From Favolaschia claudopus (lineage: Eukaryota; Basidiomycota; Agaricomycetes; Agaricales; Mycenaceae), in the NCBI GenBank assembly GCA_037176885.1, contig JAWWNJ010000052.1, positions 1,364,001-1,428,000 of the forward strand: DNA of 64,000 nt. The letters run 5' to 3'. Position 1 is the first letter of the stretch, and every line of letters begins with the position of its first letter. A program made the position numbers and the translations under genes. The notes under the pieces were generated by a model, which worked only from the letters and a program-made list of their open reading frames with translations, did not search any database and was not told the origin of the DNA. Shown one piece after another: positions 1 to 10,267 of this stretch.

Positions 1-25
1 GTATCACGGTCGTACTAACATCGAA

Positions 26-2201
26 TTACAGCGCTGTAACACGCACCGGCACCTGCACTCCTTCTTTCTCTCGTCCCCGTACCCTCGGTTCAAGCGTTAT
101 TCCCATCCGCCAGTCGATTGGCGTGGGAATCGGTTCGAAAGAGAACGATAGCAACAACACCGCAAGCACGAGTTCTGTAGGCGGTATCAGTTGATCTGAA
201 TAAACAAAATTTAAACAGGATGGCAAGCTTACTCATTTCAAGGAGCGCAAAGGTTTTTCCTCTGTGGTTCGTTTCGGTCAGAGGCCAGATGCAATAGAAG
301 ACGGGACGCAGAACACATACGGGCAGACTTTCGCACCGCTCAAAAAAGTCATCCTTTATCGAAAGTCAGCATTTCAAGAGCTATATGACGGTAGGAATAC
401 TCACATTCCAGAATACGCTCCCGGGAGCTTCGATTCTCCTTGCGTCCGGTTCAACCACCGCTCAGGTTTAAATTGCGCAGCATCGGCTCCCCAAATTGCA
501 GTCGATCTATTTGCAGCACTCATTCCGAGATACACCGCAGTACCTTGATTAATGAGCAACTCCTTCGTTTCTTCGCCATTTATAATTGAACGAATAGGGT
601 AAGTGAGTGGAACCACTACGTCCTTCGTAGTTCTATAACGGTTTAGAGTCTCACGAAAAACGCCCCAAGATGAAAAACGAACTGTCGCCAAACAAATGTG
701 ACTGGAGAGTATATCCGCATCATCTCTCGCACAACTGCGTCCAGTAATGGTAGTTTCTCTAATTCAGTGTAATTCAAATCTTCCCCGGGCGCTTTTTTCT
801 GTAAGCAGATATTCAGGGACATTCCAGGTATGCCCAAATGTTGAACGCTCACCGCCTTTGCATCACGCAGCTCCTCTCTCAGTCTAACTTGCAAATCTTG
901 GTCCTCTGCTATAATAGTGAGGAACCTTGCGAGAGACGATGATGTAGTCTCTTGGCCCCCATGAACAATCGAACTGAAACTCGGTCAGCTCTGCAAAACG
1001 ACTCACACCACCATCTCAATTTTCATGCAACGCACCCCATGTTAGCCAAAACAGTATCCTCTGACATCTTGTGAGCCTCATCTGCATCCCAGTTGGCCTG
1101 AACTAACGTAGGGGGCATTAGTATATCTGCGAATGAAAAGATTACCGATACGCACTCATCGACGTTATGAGATCCTTCCCCCCCGCCGCAGTATCAGCCA
1201 AAGCAGCCGAGCCACCTTCCTCGAGCACCCGCTGCCGAGCTTTGTAAAGGTTGACGTAGACAGGATGCATCGCATCTACAGCAGCTCTGAACTGGTTTTA
1301 GAATGAGTTGGAAGGGGAAGAATTTGAGGCAGATTAATGGACAAACTTTCCGCGCCGAAGGCCAAGGAAGTGTTCCAACATAAGCCAGAGTTCTCCGTAG
1401 CCACACAGGCTTCATCTTCCTCCATGACTCCAAGAAAGGCAGCACAAGGAATAATCGACTAGCGAGTGGACTGAAAAAGATCAGTTTGAAGGAATGCGTT
1501 ATCCTACAATCCACGCTCACAGAACGGAAGTGATTGCGCCGTGGAATTCGTCGAAAGCCTCGCTTTTATCGTCAAAAGAATTGAACGTATGGCCGATGCC
1601 CGCGGTGCCAATTATTTCAAGGGCGGCCCGTGTTAGGCAATCAAGCATATCGACGACTTTTCCGGGCGTATCAGAGACGGCAGCTTTGAGCTTGTCTTCC
1701 AACTGTGACGAGATGAGAACCTCAACAACCATTCTCTGCACAAAAGCATACCTGATGAGCGACCTGATAGAACATCGGTGTCAATTTCGACACTCGGTTC
1801 GCTGTGAACAAAGCATCCATGTATTTTCTTTGCTTCTTGTGTTCGAGACCTAAAGTGAGACTAAATCAGTACAATTGGCCCTTCGCATTGACACATTGTC
1901 AGACGTACCTTGCACGGAAGCCACCCCATCGCCACAATGAATGATTCCGAACAGTCTTTGGACGGCATCAGACTCAGAATAAAGAAGAACATATGTTTCC
2001 TCATACCCGGCAAATTCTGTCGACTCCGGGAACCAAGCCTGCTGTCGTATGAGAATAGCGTTCAGCGCTGCTGGGTCTGTGATGTACAAAGCATCTGCCT
2101 ATCAAGGAATGGAAGAAGATATGAACGCTGTATTTCTCCGTCACGATAGTGGAGAGATAGACTGACCCCAGCGAGTCCACCCTTTAAACGCGCGACGTGC
2201 C
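26..2201 (-). pseudogene. Cytochrome P450, 3' part (split by LTR retrotransposon)
   Basis: This is the middle and C-terminal part of a microsomal, heme-thiolate monooxygenase. It reads in about nine spliced exons: 2201-2167, 2098-2007, 1955-1909, 1849-1752, 1735-1521, 1470-1347, from 1291, several more, 353-321, 261-233 and 195-26. Family motifs are visible. The I-helix GGQETT lies at about 940-960, the ExxR helix EMMR at about 725-735 and PERW at about 450-470. The heme loop FLSGAKVCPG is completed by splicing, with the Cys codon at 323-325 and introns 404-354 and 320-262. The stop is at 26-28. The gene is broken because a 10.1-kb element separates it from its first 100 or so codons (12303-12575). 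One apparent intron, 1751-1736, is only 16 nt, which is too short to be spliced normally and may be an older lesion. The substrate is unknown. The P450 assignment is firm; the exact exon edges are my reading. Confidence 0.9.
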
Positions 2202-2803
2202 TGTGATGGATATCGGCAACTTTCGGCCTTGCCCGCAAGACTTCACGCGCGCTCGGCGCATTTTCGGCATTCCTCGATCATGGGACCGCGTCCATGATGT
2301 CAATGCTACTAAGTTCTTCTACTTAGCAGCAGAGCGTCATATCCTCCCTCTCAGATCGACTCCGATAAGCCTCAATATGACTCGGGACGTCTGAACGAGT
2401 CATTGAGAAGGTATAGTAGAATATTCTACTACTTTCCTCAAGGTTCCATTGAGTTCTTGAATATTCTATAGTTGATCCTTGTAGATTATAAAAGGGAGTC
2501 GTTCCCTCATGTAACGACAGCTCTTTCTTACCTCTATCAATCTACGTAGATTTACCGTAAACCTTGCGTGAACTTAAGTGAAGCCTCGCGCTCTCTTCAA
2601 GATCTATCAAGCTAGTCTCAGAGTCGTAAAGCCGCGCGCTTACTCCTCCAACTAGAAAGCAACTCATAGCTGGTTGATATTCCCAGTTCGTCTTAAGAAG
2701 AATCAGATCTCTTACGACAGTTGTTCAGGTAAAACACCTTGATTTATATAGAGATTCATTGATACTCAAGTTACATTTCCGAAACTAACCCGGATCTTCA
2801 ACA
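2202..2803 (+). repeat. 5' LTR of the chromovirus
   Basis: This 602-bp direct repeat begins TGTGATGG and ends TTCAACA. It matches 11695-12297 except for one A/G change and one missing T in a TTG run. It carries a TATA box (TATAAAAG at 2487-2494). Confidence 0.95.
2487..2494 (+). promoter_or_regulatory. TATA box in the 5' LTR
   Basis: The sequence TATAAAAG sits about 390 bp upstream of the gag ATG, inside the LTR. The same box is at 11980-11987 in the 3' LTR. It is a plausible promoter for the genomic RNA by position and sequence only. Confidence 0.6.
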
Positions 2804-2804
2804 C

Positions 2805-2820
2805 TGGTGGACACACAGGG
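2805..2820 (+). other. Primer-binding site of the chromovirus
   Basis: One base after the 5' LTR the sequence starts TGG, complementary to a tRNA 3' CCA end, and continues TGGACACACAGGG. The tRNA species was not identified. Confidence 0.5.
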
Positions 2821-2879
2821 AGATCTCTTGCTTAATCAGGTACGTTTGCCATTAACTGTTCATTTCATTTTCCTATCCG

Positions 2880-5348
2880 ATGGCTACTACAACCCATCCT
2901 CCTACCACCGATCCTATGGATGCTTCTTTCAATCCGCAATCCCCTTCAAACTCTCATCGCGATCCTCCGCCACATATGTCACCCAATCGCTCAGCAACTG
3001 GGAGTCCTTCATCGCAGCGCGAAGAAAGGACTGTCGAGGAGATCACCCTCGCTCCGCTGATCGATCTGCAACATGCAGTCGATGACGACCTGCTCAGCGA
3101 CGATCCTCCTCAAACGGTCTCGATTGTATTCCCGACACTGAAGCCCCTTGGCCGAATTGGAAGTAACACTACAGTTCTCGCACGACGCTCAGAAGCACTT
3201 ACCAAAGGTGCGCATGCTATCAATAAAGGTTTCTTGCATCACGCAATTAAGCTTTCTCGCAATATAGCGAATGATGACTTTCCAAAACAGTGGGAGGCTC
3301 TCAATCGTACCTTGCGGGACTTGGAAAGGCTTACCTTGATTGATGGTACGTTTGCGTATCGTCTTTGTGCGTCGACTTATAAAATTTTACTCCGTGCCTT
3401 GGAAACTATGCGCCGTGAATGTGAAAACTCGTTTGTTTTAGAAAGAAAAACTCCGCCTGCCTTACCTCAATGGGGTGATCAGGATGACATCAACGATGTT
3501 TTTCGTCCTAACGACTTCGAGATTCTTGGTGTTTGCTTCAGAGTCGAGGTTGAGAATTTCCTGATGCTTGCACATAAGTATTATGACTTTCAAAGCCATC
3601 AACCACGCGATCGCGATCCTGATATTACCGAAGCTGCTTCAAGAATTTATTCTTCTCAAGGGAACGTTACCGCTAAGCCTGAACCTCCGACTACTCCGAC
3701 CCTACCTGAGAATAGGAGAGAGTCGCAGCAGTTTAATCCTTACGGTGTTCCAAGAATGGCTTCAACGCCGCCGCAGCTTCGTGTTCCACGCCACTGGAAG
3801 TCAGCATACGATGAATCTACGACTTATCCACTTACTCAGGACACGAGCTTTCGAAATCCGCTTCCTACTGGTTTGCCTAGAGGAAATCAGCGAATTTCTG
3901 AACTCTTTGAACCTATGGAAGGATTATTTCAATCCGATCGTTCTTATATTCCGACTATGGAGCCTGAGGAAGCTGACCAGATGCGTCGCATGCATCCTCA
4001 AGGAAATTCCGGTAATTTCCGTGAAGCTCGACAACCTAGTATGTCGAATGCTTACGGCGGAATTCGTTCTCAACCAGCTCAACCAACTCCGCTTCAGCAA
4101 CCACCAGCCTCTGGAGCACCCCCTGGAGGTGACCCGGACGATGATGATCCTGATGGTGGAAATGGTCCTGGCCTTCCGAATGTTCCTCCTATGCCTCCAC
4201 CTCGACCGCCAAGAAATAATGCGACTCCTGGAGTAACTATATCTGGAGCCAACTTATACGGTCCGGGAGGAAGTAGGGAGCCTCATTTTGAATTCAAATT
4301 AAAAACTGAGAACGTACCAACTTGGGACGGAAACGTGGATACAATTGTTCGGTGGATCCTCAAGGTTAATGACATTGCACGTGAATCGTCAACAGTATGG
4401 CGACAGCTTGGAAGAATTGCGCCTCGCCGACTTCAAGGCGAAGCTGAGACTTGGTACTGGTCCTTACCGAAGGCCTATCGCAATACCATTGAAGCCAATT
4501 GGGATACATTGCGAAATGCATTCATGACTTACTTCATGAACCGCAACTGGCTTGACCGACAACGTTCTCGTGCCAATCAAGCATCGTACCGTGAAGCTGG
4601 ACACGCTCGTGAGAAGCCGACTCAATATTTCATTCGTAAGACTGACCTGTTGAATACGGTTTACACGCTGAGTGATTCAGAAATTATTCTTCATGTGATG
4701 GATGGCGCACCTACGTTGTGGAATACAATTCTCACAACCCAACTGTATCAAGATGTGGTTGAGTTCCAGGCCGCGATCCGTTTCCATGAAGAGGCGTTAA
4801 TGAAACTTGATATGCGCGAACGGGATAACAGACCCTATCGCGAGTATGAAAACTCGAATCGATCCTCGTTTCGATCTGCTCGTGCGAACCTAGTCGGTTG
4901 GTCTTCAAATCTTCCTGAACCAAAGTTTCCGAAAGATGATCGCAATGTTTCGAAGCGCGCAACTCCCGAATCGAAAGGTGCACGTCCTTGTCGTCACTGT
5001 GGAAGCGGTAAGCATTGGGATAATGAATGTAAGCATTCCTTTAAAGGAAACCGTGCTGCACGCACTAACCTGGCTTCCGCTACCCGTGAAGACTTCGATG
5101 CGCAAGATCAATATGATGATCTATATTACGGGCTTGACAGTGACGAAGAAAGCGAACTTACCTCGATCAATGAACCCCAGTCGGGTTTTGAAAACTCCCC
5201 TCAGATTACTGAATCTACATCCAACGATGTGGATATGTCTTCAGCCCTGGGGGGTAACATTGAGGAAAATACGCCAACTTTGGAACAAAAAAATCGATTC
5301 GGACGCACCTTCTACCACAAACGAGACACCCTCGCCAGAAGACGATAG
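2880..5348 (+). CDS. gag: Chromovirus Gag
   Basis: This is an 822-residue structural protein of the retroelement particle. A Ser/Pro-rich N-terminus is followed by an alpha-helical stretch, a Pro/Gly-rich linker around residues 400-450, and a capsid-like segment around 480-620 rich in Trp, Arg and Leu. A CCHC zinc knuckle (C-x2-C-x4-H-x4-C) at about residues 704-717 would bind RNA. An acidic tail follows. The ATG lies 77 bp after the LTR. The frame ends at 5348, but the similarity-bearing protease frame is the next one (+1), and both frames pass through a run of seven A at 5287-5293. A +1 shift or an extra A there would join Gag to protease. Confidence 0.9.
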   Translation: MATTTHPPTTDPMDASFNPQSPSNSHRDPPPHMSPNRSATGSPSSQREERTVEEITLAPLIDLQHAVDDDLLSDDPPQTVSIVFPTLKPLGRIGSNTTVLARRSEALTKGAHAINKGFLHHAIKLSRNIANDDFPKQWEALNRTLRDLERLTLIDGTFAYRLCASTYKILLRALETMRRECENSFVLERKTPPALPQWGDQDDINDVFRPNDFEILGVCFRVEVENFLMLAHKYYDFQSHQPRDRDPDITEAASRIYSSQGNVTAKPEPPTTPTLPENRRESQQFNPYGVPRMASTPPQLRVPRHWKSAYDESTTYPLTQDTSFRNPLPTGLPRGNQRISELFEPMEGLFQSDRSYIPTMEPEEADQMRRMHPQGNSGNFREARQPSMSNAYGGIRSQPAQPTPLQQPPASGAPPGGDPDDDDPDGGNGPGLPNVPPMPPPRPPRNNATPGVTISGANLYGPGGSREPHFEFKLKTENVPTWDGNVDTIVRWILKVNDIARESSTVWRQLGRIAPRRLQGEAETWYWSLPKAYRNTIEANWDTLRNAFMTYFMNRNWLDRQRSRANQASYREAGHAREKPTQYFIRKTDLLNTVYTLSDSEIILHVMDGAPTLWNTILTTQLYQDVVEFQAAIRFHEEALMKLDMRERDNRPYREYENSNRSSFRSARANLVGWSSNLPEPKFPKDDRNVSKRATPESKGARPCRHCGSGKHWDNECKHSFKGNRAARTNLASATREDFDAQDQYDDLYYGLDSDEESELTSINEPQSGFENSPQITESTSNDVDMSSALGGNIEENTPTLEQKNRFGRTFYHKRDTLARRR

Positions 5349-5799
5349 CGCCAATACTTCGGAAACCTCTTGCGGAAGTTTCTATTCGAAACCTGCATTG
5401 AACAGAAGATCTAGACGGCGCCTTGCCAGAGAAATCAAAGCCGTGAATTATCGAGTAATTCATACCCAAGCGCAAGTCGCTGAGCAACGGCCTTTGATTG
5501 AACTGCGAAAGCACATGGCACGACCAGCTGGTTCTTCTTTTCTTGGCTCACTTGCTACCGAAGCCACTGCGACTATTGGAAGTCTGGAAACTGATCCTGT
5601 GCAAGTAATTATTGATTCTGGATCCGACATCACCCTGATATCGCGTACAACTTTAGAATCACTTACCAATCCGCCGAAGGTGAAATCTGGTCATGACGTG
5701 AAGCTTATCCAAGTAACTGGACGTTCGTCTATTTCCGGATATGTTAGCATCGATCTGTTTTTTTCATACGAACGACGGACCGGTAAAGTTGAATGTTGA
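5290..5799 (+). CDS. Chromovirus protease segment (frame +1 to gag)
   Basis: This open segment overlaps the gag tail and has no start of its own. It carries the aspartic protease active site DSGSDITLIS (about 5614-5643), which cleaves Gag and Pol. The fold's second half (the ILGNDF motif) is read in yet another frame from about 5760. The two halves meet at a run of seven T (5757-5763). It is best read as one protease cut by a one-base length difference in the T run. Confidence 0.75.
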   Translation, partial: KIDSDAPSTTNETPSPEDDSANTSETSCGSFYSKPALNRRSRRRLAREIKAVNYRVIHTQAQVAEQRPLIELRKHMARPAGSSFLGSLATEATATIGSLETDPVQVIIDSGSDITLISRTTLESLTNPPKVKSGHDVKLIQVTGRSSISGYVSIDLFFSYERRTGKVEC

Positions 5800-8700
5800 A
5801 GCATACATAGTTAACGGAATGTCAACTCCGTTCATTCTAGGCAATGACTTTGCTGATCAGTATTCTATCTCAATCGTCAGAGACGAAGGAGAGACTTACC
5901 TGCGCTTTGGAAGCTCGGGAAGGCAATTAAAGGTTGAATCCTCAACTTCCCCGCCGATCCTTGATGACGAAGGACATGCTTTCAAGGTCAAGGTTCAAAC
6001 TGAGGTAAAACAACACGGTCAATCCAAGGGTATACATCGTCGAAATCAGAAATTGAAACGACGAAATCACCAGCGTCAGAGGAATGCGGAAGTTTGGGCA
6101 ACTGAACGCACCGTTATTTCCCCAGAATCCAGTAGACTTGTTGCTGTTGGCGCTCATTTTCCCAAGAACCAAGACGCGCTTTTTGTGGAAAGAAAAATAG
6201 CTTCAAATGGCAATGAAGACGATTTCTATGGCGCTGCTGATACTCTTATTTCAAAGGAAAAACCCGTGCTTCATGTTGCGAACTTTTCAAAGATGCCTGT
6301 AGTCATTGCGGCTGGTCAAGTACTTGGGACTGCCCATAACCCGAAGTCCTGGCTGGACAAATTGAATAAATTTAGTCCAGCACAGCAGCAGAAGATCAAT
6401 GCTCATGCTCACCTTATCCGCACACTTGTCGCTGGGCAGTCTGACGAATCGACAGTGGTGGACGGAGGCAAAAGTGAGAATGATTGCCGACCGGAGACAG
6501 CGGGATCTTCACCGGTGGCAGTACCTGTCATGCCGTCACCTCATCTCTCTTGCGCTGTGCGCTCAGAGACGGAAATCGCATCCAAGGCTCAACGCAACGC
6601 AACAGAACCAGACGATCCGCTGGCGGAAGAGCCTCTAGAAGGAGGTCCAAAAACTGCAGAAGTCCCGGAAGACCCTGTCAGTTCGGACCGGCTGCTTGAC
6701 GAAATCGACATCTCGCCAGATGTGACCCCAGAACAACGCAAGCAGCTGCAAGATGTTCTTCTACGCAACTCCCAGGCGTTCGGATTAGATGGTAGACTGG
6801 GAAATTACGAAACAAAGGTTGAGATTCCAATGAAGCCTGGTGCGGAACCTGTATCTCTACCCCCGTTTCCCGTTTCTCCGGCTAACCGAGAAGTTATTGA
6901 TAAACAGATGGATTCTTGGCTCAAATTGGGTGTTATTGAACCATCTAAGAGTCCATGGGCTGCGCCCGTGTTCATTGTATATCGGAATGGTAAACCCCGG
7001 ATGGTTATCGACCTTAGGAAATTAAATGAACAAGTTGTTGCAGACGAATTTGGTTTACCTCGTCAGGACGAGATTCTTCAAGCCTTATCTGGCTCTCAGT
7101 GGCTCACCACTCTCGACGCTCTCGCTGGATTCACTCAACTCACCATGGCGCCTGGTTCCGCCGAAAAACTCGCATTTCGAACACATCGCGGACTTTTTCA
7201 ATTCGCGCGAATGCCCTTTGGCTATCGAAACGGCCCCAGCGTCTTTCAACGCGTGATGCAGACGGTGCTGGCACCATTCCTCTGGATTTTCGCACTAGTC
7301 TACATCGACGACATCGTCGTTTTCTCGCTCACCTTCGAAGACCACGTCAAACACCTCGACCTTGTCTTTGGCGCCATCGCCGCCGCCAATATTACCCTCT
7401 CCCCTCCGAAATGCCATTTGGCGTATCAATCACTACTACTGCTTGGTCAGAAGGTATCGCGCCTCGGTCTTTCTACTCATAAAGAAAAGGTTGACGCGAT
7501 CCTTCAGCTTGCCGAACCGCGCAACACCCACGAACTTCAAACCTTTCTAGGAATGATGGTTTACTTCGCTGGGTACGTTCCATTCTTTGCCTGGATCTCG
7601 CAGCCTTTATTTGAGTTGTTGAAGAAGGGTGTAAAATGGAATTGGAACGAACTTCATCGTGAGGCTTTCGAGCTAAGTAAACAAGTTCTAACTAATGCGC
7701 CGGTTCGCGGATACGCCATTGCAGGGAAACCATACCGTGTCTACACTGACGCGTGTGATTACGCTCTCGCCGGAATCTGTCAACAAGTCCAACCGGTTCA
7801 AATTCACGATCTTCGCGGTACTCGGTTGTATGAACGACTTGAACGCGCCTATAAAAACGGTGAGGACGTGCCAACTCTAGTTACAGTGATCAAAGGCATT
7901 GACGATGTTCCAACGCCCGGTCCGTGGGCTGAGAATTTCGAAGATACTACAGTTCACGTCGAACGCGTCATTTGCTACTGGTCTCGGGTCCTCAAATCCC
8001 CGGAACGCAATTACTCGCCAACGGAACGCGAAGCCCTCGCTCTCAAGGAGGCACTCATTAAATTTCAACCATTCCTGGAAGGCGAGTCTATTGCTGCCAT
8101 TACCGACCACGCCGCGTTAACCTGGAGCCGGACATTCCAGAATGTTAACCGCCGCCTTCTCACCTGGGGCACGATATTTGCGGCATACCCCGGACTCAAA
8201 ATCGTGCATCGCGCTGGCCGCGTCCATTCAAACGTTGATCCGATCTCCCGACTTCGTCGTCGAGTTCCGCCTCAAGACAGTCCGAGTACAGAACACATTC
8301 CTATGTTAAACCTGACTGACTGCGATCCACTCAAGAATATGTATGACGATTTGGGGCCTCGTTTAGAAGAGAAATTGCTTAACTTGGCAACGAAGGTGGT
8401 ACGCACTGAGCAGGATTCAGGAACACCGGACACAGTCTCCGTTGGTGAGATTTCATTGGATCATGACGAGGAAGTGACTTCACTTTACACCACGGCACGT
8501 TCTTATGCCATATTAATAGGAATTTCAAAGGACGAAATCACAGAGTGGGCCGCAGCATACCAAGAAGACCCTCATTTTTCGAGGGTACTTGACGGCTGGA
8601 AATCGGAAAAGGACTGGTCCAATCCCCTTTATCCCCAGTATCATTATAGCGACAATGGATTGATCTTTTTCGAAGACTGGCAAGGGTTGAATCGACTTTG

Positions 8701-9484
8701 CGTCCCTTCAAAGTTTCGGACACCTGTTATGGCCGAAGTTCACGATACTGTGACTGAATCAGCTCATGCCGGCTACCACCGTTGCTATAATCGACTCGCA
8801 TCAACCTACTATTGGCCGCGAATGTCTCGAGACCTTAAAAGGTATACTTCCACTTGTGATATCTGCCAGAAAAGTAAACCCCGTCGACATGCCGGTATCG
8901 GATTACTCCAACCAATTCCAATTCCAACACTGCCGTTCGAAGTGGTGTCAATGGATTTTATTCCAGAACTACCGACTTCGGACGGGTACGACAACATACT
9001 CGTCATAGTGGATAAGCTAACAAAATACGGGATCTTCATTCCGTGTTCGACGAAGATTTCCGAAGTGGAGACTGCTGATTTATTTTTCAAACATGTTGTC
9101 GCTCATTTCGGACTTTCACGGCAGGTCATCACTGATCGTGACACGCGCTGGCGCAACGACTTTTGGGCAGAAATTTGCCGGCTCATGGGTATGAAGCGAG
9201 CTTTAACCACTGCTTACCATCCGCAAGCGGATGGACAGACAGAGGTACTCAATCAAACTCTGGAAATTGCACTGCGCGCATATATTGGGCCATCCCGCAA
9301 CGACTGGGCCAAATACGTTGATGCGCTAGCCCTTTCGTACAACACCACACCTCATTCCAGCACCGGATTTTCACCTGCTTATCTTCTGTACGGGTACAAC
9401 CCGGTAGTTGGCTCTTCATTGATTTATTCAGGCAACTCCGGAATTGCGCGACCCGTCGGCGAAGCTGGGGGGAAGACCCGCTGA
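5741..9484 (+). CDS. pol: Chromovirus Pol: protease end, RT, RNase H, integrase
   Basis: The real coding in this frame starts near 5760 with the protease C-terminal half. The ATG at 5741 is incidental. Reverse transcriptase has YIDD at residue 521 (nt 7301). RNase H follows with the catalytic Asp in YTDA at residue 670. Integrase has an HHCC zinc module around residues 1009-1048 and the catalytic triad D1072, D1132, E1168, which keeps the usual D-x35-E spacing. A -1 shift at a run of six G (about 9467-9472) ends the frame early at 9484; the true continuation is in the next feature. All catalytic residues that I checked are present, so the lesions are only length changes in homopolymers. Confidence 0.92.
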   Translation: MLASICFFHTNDGPVKLNVEAYIVNGMSTPFILGNDFADQYSISIVRDEGETYLRFGSSGRQLKVESSTSPPILDDEGHAFKVKVQTEVKQHGQSKGIHRRNQKLKRRNHQRQRNAEVWATERTVISPESSRLVAVGAHFPKNQDALFVERKIASNGNEDDFYGAADTLISKEKPVLHVANFSKMPVVIAAGQVLGTAHNPKSWLDKLNKFSPAQQQKINAHAHLIRTLVAGQSDESTVVDGGKSENDCRPETAGSSPVAVPVMPSPHLSCAVRSETEIASKAQRNATEPDDPLAEEPLEGGPKTAEVPEDPVSSDRLLDEIDISPDVTPEQRKQLQDVLLRNSQAFGLDGRLGNYETKVEIPMKPGAEPVSLPPFPVSPANREVIDKQMDSWLKLGVIEPSKSPWAAPVFIVYRNGKPRMVIDLRKLNEQVVADEFGLPRQDEILQALSGSQWLTTLDALAGFTQLTMAPGSAEKLAFRTHRGLFQFARMPFGYRNGPSVFQRVMQTVLAPFLWIFALVYIDDIVVFSLTFEDHVKHLDLVFGAIAAANITLSPPKCHLAYQSLLLLGQKVSRLGLSTHKEKVDAILQLAEPRNTHELQTFLGMMVYFAGYVPFFAWISQPLFELLKKGVKWNWNELHREAFELSKQVLTNAPVRGYAIAGKPYRVYTDACDYALAGICQQVQPVQIHDLRGTRLYERLERAYKNGEDVPTLVTVIKGIDDVPTPGPWAENFEDTTVHVERVICYWSRVLKSPERNYSPTEREALALKEALIKFQPFLEGESIAAITDHAALTWSRTFQNVNRRLLTWGTIFAAYPGLKIVHRAGRVHSNVDPISRLRRRVPPQDSPSTEHIPMLNLTDCDPLKNMYDDLGPRLEEKLLNLATKVVRTEQDSGTPDTVSVGEISLDHDEEVTSLYTTARSYAILIGISKDEITEWAAAYQEDPHFSRVLDGWKSEKDWSNPLYPQYHYSDNGLIFFEDWQGLNRLCVPSKFRTPVMAEVHDTVTESAHAGYHRCYNRLASTYYWPRMSRDLKRYTSTCDICQKSKPRRHAGIGLLQPIPIPTLPFEVVSMDFIPELPTSDGYDNILVIVDKLTKYGIFIPCSTKISEVETADLFFKHVVAHFGLSRQVITDRDTRWRNDFWAEICRLMGMKRALTTAYHPQADGQTEVLNQTLEIALRAYIGPSRNDWAKYVDALALSYNTTPHSSTGFSPAYLLYGYNPVVGSSLIYSGNSGIARPVGEAGGKTR

Positions 9485-10086
9485 TAATCAATGAAAAGGC
9501 ACAAAACTTCGCCGACGAATTTGAATCTAATCGCACCCGAGCCAAAGAAGCACTCCTTCTCGCTCAAGTTTTCCAAAGACGCGCCTACAATAATGGTCGT
9601 CTAACTACTGAATTCGAAGAAGGTGACCTTGTAGTTTTAAATCCTCATTCCCTCAAACTGCTTCGCGAAGAAAAAGGACGAGGTAAGAAACTTCTGATGA
9701 AGTATGATGGTCCTTTTGAAATCATTCGAAAACTATCACCCGCCACCTATCAACTTCGACTTCCGGTCTCATACGGACTTCATCCAGTCCTGAACATTGC
9801 CCATCTCGAATCGTATCGCAAATCCACTGATGATCTTGGCACAGATCGGCCCGCTAAGTCTCTTAATCGTGAGGACTTTGATTCCAAGCCCGAAGTAGGA
9901 ATTGAAAGAATTCTCGCCGAACGCTGGCGGAAAATACGTGGCCGTAGAGTTCAACAATTCAAGGTACGATGGGAGGAATTTGACTCTGACCACGATGAAT
10001 GGCTAACTAAACGAGCCCTTCGTAATGCTCCCGCTATCCTCGAAGACTGGTCAAATTCAAATAAAGTGGAGACACCAAGTGCTTAG
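9470..10086 (+). CDS. Chromovirus integrase C-terminus and chromodomain
   Basis: This open frame continues integrase after the G-run shift. It has a GPFEI-type integrase C-terminal fold and then a chromodomain at about 9898-10060 (IERILAERW, then FKVRWEEFD, then W and A/L in the last helix). Chromodomains of chromoviruses bind modified histones and steer insertion into heterochromatin. It ends at 10086, well before the 3' LTR. Confidence 0.85.
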
Positions 10087-10267
10087 ACTCCTACGAAACT
10101 ATCTCATGATTCTTTGCATCGGTCTCTACCTCCTTCGTGCGAATGTTTCTTCTACGCCACACCCGATATATTTAAACACCAATGGCTTGCCACGATTCCC
10201 TTAGCGCCTGGTTGCGTCCTCGTCCTTCCCACTTCCTCTTACCTCACACTTCCTCTTACCTCACAAC

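Noticed and set aside
233..353. P450 without a heme cysteine
   Set aside because: The unspliced reading lacks it, but a GTATGT...CACAG intron (320-262) joins FLSGAKVC to PG and puts the Cys codon at 323-325.
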